Positions 49,416-54,441 of a DNA stretch of 54,441 nt are shown here, in pieces; position 1 is the stretch's first letter; each line of letters opens with the position of its first letter. The position numbers and the translations under genes are program-made. Source of the stretch: a virus. The notes under the pieces were generated by a model that did not search any database, was not told the origin of the DNA, and saw nothing but the letters and a program-made list of their open reading frames with translations. Location of the stretch: IMG/VR virus record IMGVR_UViG_3300025108_000063, positions 1-54,441 of that record; one strand, given 5' to 3'.

Positions 49416-51641
49416 TTATTGTATGATTTGGCTATAACTTCCCTTATTGTCATATCTTGCAAAGTTAAGTTTTATTTTTGATTTCTTTTTAATGGGCTGA
49501 TATAGGTTTTTTTGTGTAGCCATTATAGCTAAACCTGAACTAATAGAAGCATCAAACTTTGTTCTGTTATTAATATTAAATCTTGCCCAATCTGTTAATG
49601 TTCTTGTAAAATACATAGAACCTATTTCATCTTCACCTCTAAAAGCTCCAGATAAATCAAATCCTACATGTTTTTCAATATAAGATTCTATAGCAGCTGC
49701 ATGAGCTTGTTTAATATCTTCAGAACTATTAGGCATTCCTCCTAATTCTTTTTCTGTTTTTGATAATTTATTATACTGTCTATCAGGCCTATTCATACTA
49801 TACCCTCTATATCCTCTATTCTTAAAATGATATAATAATCTAGGTTTATTGTTTTCTATTAAAATTGGCATTCCATAAAAAACGCAAGCCATTAATACAT
49901 CTTCAAAAAATATTTCTGCTGTTTGTGGTCTTGCTATATATTCTAAAAAAAAATGGTTTGTAGGACCTTCATCCATGTGAAACTTAGTCATTCCATGTAA
50001 AGCACCGTTACTTCCACCGCCACCAACAGTACCGCTAATGTCGTAACTATCACATCCAAAAGCACCCATGTGTTCATTGCCAGGATATTTAATTCCATTC
50101 TTAAAATAATAATTGTTTTGTAAATTTTTATTAGGAGTCCAAGAAACATAAAATCTTCCTGAATTATTGGGAGTAAAAATAACTGTAGTATCTTTTATTC
50201 CATTATTCCAACTAAAAGAACCCCTTGTAACAACTCTATCTTTTATTAAAGAATCATTGTAATCTATTTGTTGATATAATTTTTGAAGATTAAATAATGA
50301 TTGTTTGCTTTCATCTCTAAATGCATGAGACTCTGTTCTAGGAAATTGTCTATAATATTCATTTAATCCATCAGGATCTGACTTCAATCCATCTACTTCG
50401 TTAGTCCAATGCTCTATAACGCCCTGGTCTATAATATCTCCAAATGGACCTTCTATTTCTTTTTCTGGAACATCAAATACAGGATGACCATAAATATCAA
50501 TAAAACCCTCATAATTCCATTCCATAGGTATAAACAATGAATATAAACCTGATTTAGTTTGTCCATTTCTATTCCTTTTTTTTACGTTAGAATCTGAGTA
50601 TAATTTTTTAAAATTACCACCACCTTTTTCAATAGAATTAGATGTACTTCCCATCATACATTTTCCTATAACTCTACTTCCTAATCTAAGACAAGTTTTT
50701 GTAACTCTCCAATTATTTAGTATGTTATCAGGTCTTTCCCATTTACCACTTTCATCGTGAGCTAGTAATTTTAACTTTTCTCCATCATACGAGTTGTCCC
50801 CTGTGTTTTTCCAATCAATAGTAGTATCTAATCCTTCAAGCTCTTTGATAGATTCATTTGCATCAAGTTTTTTTCTTGTAAGTTTTGACGCAGGAACTCT
50901 ATACGCAAGCTCCGTTTTTGGCCTATCCATTCCATCTTGAATTGGCTTGAAGAAAAACGGATAATTGAGCGATATGGGAACAACTTTGTCTGTAAACATT
51001 TTTTTTGCATCAGAACCTGTTTTGGATAAAATTCCATAACGTGAATCTTTTGATGTGGTTGCAAGATGAACCAATTCTGATGATGACATAAAACTAAATC
51101 CTGATCGTCTGTTTTTAAGGTAACACATTCCATAGCTTCTTGAGTCTGCTTTGCAAGCTTCCCAGAATATAAAGAATAATCTGTTTGATTCCCTAAAGTT
51201 TGGCTGCCCAACATCAATTTTTGTCCACCGCAAGTACATGTAATGAGAACCAGTGATGTAAGTAGGATTGTTTTTGTTATTAAACCAAAAGCCTTCTTCC
51301 CTTCTTTCAAACTCTTTGTCAATATAGTCATACCACTTTTCTTTAAAATTATCTGGATATTTATCCCAATCAAAAACACTTTTTATTTTACTTAGTTCTT
51401 TAGGATATTCTATATGACTCCAATAACTATTTTTAAAACGATAAATATTTTTTTGTTTTGGTAATGCAATCTTTAAATTTTGTATTTCATAAACCTCACC
51501 AATTGTACCATCTTTTGATATAACAACAATGTCATATTCTTTATTATATCCATATACCCAAGCCTTTTTTTTATTATTAGACTTTAATTCCTTTTCAGGT
51601 ATAATATCATCTAGTATTTTATATAAAGTTTGTTCGTACAT
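49416..51641 (-). CDS. terL: Terminase large subunit
   Basis: 741 residues. The packaging ATPase core is visible: an atypical Walker-A-like LKNRRSGFSFMSSS (176-189), Walker B plus catalytic Glu LKLLAHDES (290-298) and the coupling motif KCMMGSTSN (~330-338). The C-terminal nuclease part has acidic sites at MGAFGCDSYD and later at ILIENNKPRLLYHF, the RNase-H-like fold of terminases. It would cut concatemers and pump DNA into the capsid through the portal. It overlaps the small-terminase candidate by one base (TAATG). The Walker A lacks the usual GKS, which other divergent terminases also do. Confidence 0.9.
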   Translation of the reverse strand: MYEQTLYKILDDIIPEKELKSNNKKKAWVYGYNKEYDIVVISKDGTIGEVYEIQNLKIALPKQKNIYRFKNSYWSHIEYPKELSKIKSVFDWDKYPDNFKEKWYDYIDKEFERREEGFWFNNKNNPTYITGSHYMYLRWTKIDVGQPNFRESNRLFFIFWEACKADSRSYGMCYLKNRRSGFSFMSSSELVHLATTSKDSRYGILSKTGSDAKKMFTDKVVPISLNYPFFFKPIQDGMDRPKTELAYRVPASKLTRKKLDANESIKELEGLDTTIDWKNTGDNSYDGEKLKLLAHDESGKWERPDNILNNWRVTKTCLRLGSRVIGKCMMGSTSNSIEKGGGNFKKLYSDSNVKKRNRNGQTKSGLYSLFIPMEWNYEGFIDIYGHPVFDVPEKEIEGPFGDIIDQGVIEHWTNEVDGLKSDPDGLNEYYRQFPRTESHAFRDESKQSLFNLQKLYQQIDYNDSLIKDRVVTRGSFSWNNGIKDTTVIFTPNNSGRFYVSWTPNKNLQNNYYFKNGIKYPGNEHMGAFGCDSYDISGTVGGGGSNGALHGMTKFHMDEGPTNHFFLEYIARPQTAEIFFEDVLMACVFYGMPILIENNKPRLLYHFKNRGYRGYSMNRPDRQYNKLSKTEKELGGMPNSSEDIKQAHAAAIESYIEKHVGFDLSGAFRGEDEIGSMYFTRTLTDWARFNINNRTKFDASISSGLAIMATQKNLYQPIKKKSKIKLNFARYDNKGSYSQIIQ

Positions 51642-51928
51642 TATTTTGATCTACCTTCAGCAAATCCTTTAAATGAAGATGCTTTACTTTCTTTTTTATT
51701 AATGTCTATCATATTATTTTCTTCTTCAATCTTTGTTAAGATTTCAAAAGCATCAAATATTGCAAGCTTTTTAGATGCCGCTGCATTTTTTAATCTATCT
51801 GCTGCTATATCAGGAGCTAGTCCATCTAGGTCTTTTTTTAATATACCTTCATTAGCAACTTTTATAAGTTCTTTTACAGCTTTTTTACCTGCTTTTATTA
51901 TTTCTAATTTTAATTCAGTATTATTCAT
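51641..51928 (-). CDS. Terminase small subunit candidate
   Basis: 95 residues, helical (LKLEIIKAGKKAVKELIKVA, ADRLKNAAASKKLAIFDAFE), basic N-terminus and acidic/disordered end (FKGFAEGRSK). Position just before terL, with a TAATG overlap, and a size and helix content fitting DNA-recognition small terminases (HTH type). No clear HTH signature is seen, so this is by position. Confidence 0.6.
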   Translation of the reverse strand: MNNTELKLEIIKAGKKAVKELIKVANEGILKKDLDGLAPDIAADRLKNAAASKKLAIFDAFEILTKIEEENNMIDINKKESKASSFKGFAEGRSK

Positions 51929-52488
51929 AATACTAATGTTATGTTTTTATCAAACATTCTATAAAGTTTTTCATCGTCTACAGTAAATTCATATTCACTA
52001 TCTGGTTGAAACGAAACTTTAGTTCCTTCAACAATACCTTTTTCTGTAAGAATTTTATTTGAATATTTAATTATACCTACTAATGGCTCTTCATCTTGAT
52101 GAGTCTTTAAGTACTTTTGTTCTTTAGGTATAGGTTTTACCATGCAATACTTTGAATGACATAACCATTTGTTGTTATGTTTATACATATAAAATTGGTC
52201 AAAGTCTATAAAAAACAAATCGTCTTTAAAAAAACTCTTACCACTTCTTTCTTTTCCTTTCATGTCATTATAATATTTAAAAACATTATGATGAACTAAA
52301 AGTATATCTCCAGAAGATATTTCTCCTTTGTAGTTTATAGGAACTGATACAACTTCTGCGTATCTATTTGATGCGGTATGATCTTCTTTGGATGTGCTTG
52401 TTATAAAATTAACATTTCCAATTTTTTTTGTGTTATCATACCTTTTGTCATTGCATGGTTTTACAATGAAATAAAAAGGTGATTTCAT
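51925..52488 (-). CDS. Tandem GroES-like protein
   Basis: 187 residues. The second half (CMVKPIPKEQKYLKTHQDEE ... VGIIKYSNKI ... GIVEGTKVSFQPDSEYEFTV ... LYRMFDKNITLVL) has the GroES layout of VxVKPxxxxxxxxG-like start, the KVxF/QPDSEYEF strand and the DIlaVL-type end. The first half (FYFIVKPCNDKRYDNTKKIG ... VVSVPINYKGEISSGDILLV ... HHNVFKYYNDM) shows a weaker copy of the same pattern. Two GroES folds in one chain also occur in plastid Cpn20. It overlaps the small-terminase candidate by 4 bases, far from groEL-groES, and may be a head-assembly cochaperonin. Homology is inferred by eye. Confidence 0.55.
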   Translation of the reverse strand: MKSPFYFIVKPCNDKRYDNTKKIGNVNFITSTSKEDHTASNRYAEVVSVPINYKGEISSGDILLVHHNVFKYYNDMKGKERSGKSFFKDDLFFIDFDQFYMYKHNNKWLCHSKYCMVKPIPKEQKYLKTHQDEEPLVGIIKYSNKILTEKGIVEGTKVSFQPDSEYEFTVDDEKLYRMFDKNITLVL

Positions 52489-52715
52489 TCAAAATTTATA
52501 TTATATTCAATTGATATAGGCATATTAGAATTAAATTCTTTCCAAAGAAATATTTCTGCTTGTTTGTTTTCAATCCAAACTTTTATAGAGTTGCTTTCGT
52601 TTATATGCTTTATTAAATGAATACGATAACTTCCATTAAAAATCTCTTGATTTACTATGTAGTGCATAGCACTAGACTTATAATCTGCACCGACAGATAT
52701 TTTTCTTATATCCAT
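52485..52715 (-). CDS. Small hypothetical protein, 76 residues
   Basis: Starts MDIRKISVGADYKSSAMHYI and has a compact alpha/beta pattern with a strand-rich end (AEIFLWKEFNSNMPISIEYN). I recall a related early-late phage protein beginning MDIRKISVGxDYK, without known role. It overlaps the tandem GroES-like gene by 4 bases (ATGA-type), so it is translated with it. It may modulate packaging or assembly. Confidence 0.6.
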   Translation of the reverse strand: MDIRKISVGADYKSSAMHYIVNQEIFNGSYRIHLIKHINESNSIKVWIENKQAEIFLWKEFNSNMPISIEYNINFE

Positions 52716-52731
52716 TATTTATTTAATTTAA

Positions 52732-54441
52732 TTATACATTAAAGCCCATTGCCACTAAAGCATCTTTTATTTGGTCGTACCAATACTGCTCAGGGTCTGC
52801 AGGGTTATGTTCTAAATCTTCTGACCAATACATTCTTCGTGGAGTGCTTGTCGTGTAATCATTTAACATAGTTATATTAGAATATGCATTAGCAGGTATA
52901 CTAGACGGTCTTCCTGGTTCTCCTGCATCATAACTATTACTAACTGGAGGGTTAGTAAAATTATTTGCGGCTAGCATTCCATTAGGTGATACTAAAGGTA
53001 ATAGCGTTGAATCGGGAAGGAGGTAAGGGTAAGGATGAAAAAACTTAGACCTATAAATATTAGTAGTTCCTGCTGCAGTTTCAAGTGTAGAAATAAAGCT
53101 TCTAACAGCAGCTATATCAGCTACTAAGTTAGCATTTGTAGTATTATCTCTATTTGTCCAAGGGTTATCAATACCTGCACCAGGTACTTGATTCTGCATA
53201 TTATAACTACTTATTGATTCATCACCAAACGCAAACATAACTACAGTATCTGCATTTGGATAATATCCATTTGCATCTATAGTGTCTCCCAAGCCTCGGT
53301 TTGCAAGGAATCCTATTTGTCTTTCCGCTATGTCATTACACCAGTATATTCTGGAATCATAAGCATCACTACCATTAGTAGCTCTGTCTGTATTTCCACT
53401 TGCTTCAGTTCCTCCTGTTGCATAGAAATCTTGAAGTAAGTTTCTTAAATTTTTTGTATTTGCATAATCAGCAGATTTCTGAGCGTCTGTTAGATTAAAA
53501 GTAATTGAATCCCTATATGTTATACTTGAAGTTAATTGAACTGAAGCTCCTGTAGATGTAACAAGGTTATATATCCTCTCAAGTCCAGATTGTGCAAAAA
53601 ACTCAGCGAAAGTTCCTGAAGGTATTGAAGGATGTACAACTTCCATACCATCTACAATACATAAGTATGACTTTCTTGCTCCTTCAGAAACTTTACCCAT
53701 ACCATTAGGTAACGGACTCAAGGTAACGCCTATGGAAATTTGTGTGCTACCACTAGTATTAAATGAGTTAGCAGCTTCTGTTTTTACAACTGGAACACTA
53801 GCTATCTGAGATGTCACTTCTACTGTAGAGTCCATAGACCCACTAGTATCACTCCAAAATTGGAAGAAAGTATCTCCTGTTACTGTTAATCCTGATATTG
53901 TAAAATCTTGAGTTGCTGATAATCCATCATTATCTGTTACTGTCATCACTACATCAATACTTCCTCCAGGATATGTTCCTGTTAGCGTTCCTGTGCAATC
54001 GCCATTGTCTGTAAAAGTTAACCAACTAGCTCCTGCAGCAGGGAATATCTCTACCCCATCTACTGTAATAACATAATCTAAATCTGCACATGGTGTATTA
54101 TCATCACTTGTTGTCCAGTTATATGTCCAAGTATCTCCTGCTTCTAAGTTAGGATATGTGCCTGCAGCTACAGGGTCTGTAGATGTCCATATTGGGGGGT
54201 TAGGAGTAATTGGTACTAACTCTATCTCACCTGTTAATGTCTGAGTTTCAGTTCCATCTACTGTAAATATTCCTCCTGGATTAATCGCAGTAAAAGGAGC
54301 GGATGATTTAAATCGATATCCTGTATTAGCTAGTCCGTTTGTTATAAACTGATAGCTAACTCCTGGTTGTCCTTGTTTAATGTCATTTAACTCATTACCT
54401 GCCAACGTATAGTTTGGTGCGCCTGGAGTATTATCTATAAT
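52732..54441 (-). CDS. vWA-domain virion protein, N-terminus cut by window edge
   Basis: The frame is open to the right edge (12 extra codons beyond the TTG at 54405), so the start lies outside. Counting from that TTG: an Ig/cadherin-like region (~60-170; IWTSTDPVAAGTYPNLEAGD ... DVVMTVTDNDGLSATQDFTI) is followed by a von Willebrand A domain beginning FFQFWSDTSGSMDS (180-193), with the MIDAS metal motif D-T-S-G-S, and a further strand VVMFAFGDESIS. The vWA fold binds partner proteins or sugars through a metal. It sits at the start of the packaging/head operon on the minus strand. A host-adhesion or fibre role is likely. Confidence 0.8.
   Translation of the reverse strand: MIDNTPGAPNYTLAGNELNDIKQGQPGVSYQFITNGLANTGYRFKSSAPFTAINPGGIFTVDGTETQTLTGEIELVPITPNPPIWTSTDPVAAGTYPNLEAGDTWTYNWTTSDDNTPCADLDYVITVDGVEIFPAAGASWLTFTDNGDCTGTLTGTYPGGSIDVVMTVTDNDGLSATQDFTISGLTVTGDTFFQFWSDTSGSMDSTVEVTSQIASVPVVKTEAANSFNTSGSTQISIGVTLSPLPNGMGKVSEGARKSYLCIVDGMEVVHPSIPSGTFAEFFAQSGLERIYNLVTSTGASVQLTSSITYRDSITFNLTDAQKSADYANTKNLRNLLQDFYATGGTEASGNTDRATNGSDAYDSRIYWCNDIAERQIGFLANRGLGDTIDANGYYPNADTVVMFAFGDESISSYNMQNQVPGAGIDNPWTNRDNTTNANLVADIAAVRSFISTLETAAGTTNIYRSKFFHPYPYLLPDSTLLPLVSPNGMLAANNFTNPPVSNSYDAGEPGRPSSIPANAYSNITMLNDYTTSTPRRMYWSEDLEHNPADPEQYWYDQIKDALVAMGFNV

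Noticed and set aside
54403-54405. TTG start codon for the 557-residue right-edge ORF
   Set aside because: The same frame stays open for 12 more codons to the window edge, so the gene is truncated there and the TTG is probably internal.
1-54441. CRISPR array
   Set aside because: Repeats found are iterons, microsatellites or single duplications; none shows regular repeat-spacer spacing.
1-54441. Diversity-generating retroelement or other reverse transcriptase near the fibre genes
   Set aside because: No reverse-transcriptase motif and no template/variable repeat pair was seen.

Overview
The window is most of a double-stranded DNA phage genome with a short-tailed (podovirus-like) virion module, from a host in the Bacteroidota, probably an aquatic flavobacterium-like cell. 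The host call rests on several promoters of the Bacteroidota form (TTTG or TTG, 18-21 bases, then TAnnTTTG), an AT-rich genome, A/T-rich start regions without Shine-Dalgarno sites, and a BT4734/VirE-N type primase. I see no integrase or excisionase and no DNA polymerase, so the phage looks lytic and dependent on the host replicase.

Layout: positions 1-2669 (minus) hold fibre and adhesin genes. A lone plus gene (2709-3176) diverges from them at back-to-back promoters. Positions 3171-5002 (minus) encode a phage GroEL and then a GroES. Positions 5027-5240 carry a (TA)10 tract and phased CGACATA repeats, the best origin/operator candidate. Two small minus genes follow, then a gene-free, repeat-rich leader (5656-6200). 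The early region runs rightward from 6201 to 25095. It contains a large structured RNA with a tRNA-like 3' end (about 6801-7442), a run of small genes, an amidoligase plus a glutaminase/gamma-glutamylcyclotransferase fusion (9406-11642), a cytosine-C5 DNA methyltransferase, a PAPS-reductase-like gene in a repeat-flanked cassette, and the replication-recombination set (annealing protein, RecE-like exonuclease, SSB-like protein, primase-helicase, SF2 helicase, VRR-NUC nuclease, DnaA-domain-IV-like proteins, metallophosphoesterase).

The late region runs leftward from the right edge to 25092: vWA-domain protein, tandem GroES-like protein, small-terminase candidate, large terminase, portal, scaffold, major capsid, connector/ring proteins, a 1492-residue stabilization protein, virion proteins, an acetyltransferase, and three internal virion (ejectosome-type) proteins of 319, 687 and 2241 residues. 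The block TerL-portal-scaffold-MCP-ring-ring-stabilization resembles the order in crAss-like and other marine Bacteroidota podoviruses.

Both window edges cut minus-strand virion genes, which fits a circular or circularly permuted molecule. No endolysin, holin or complete tRNA gene is recognisable. The most unusual items are the large structured RNA, the amidoligase system, the chaperonin pair with a second GroES-like protein, the CGACATA repeats shared by the putative origin and the primase promoter, and the telomere-like C-rich repeat.
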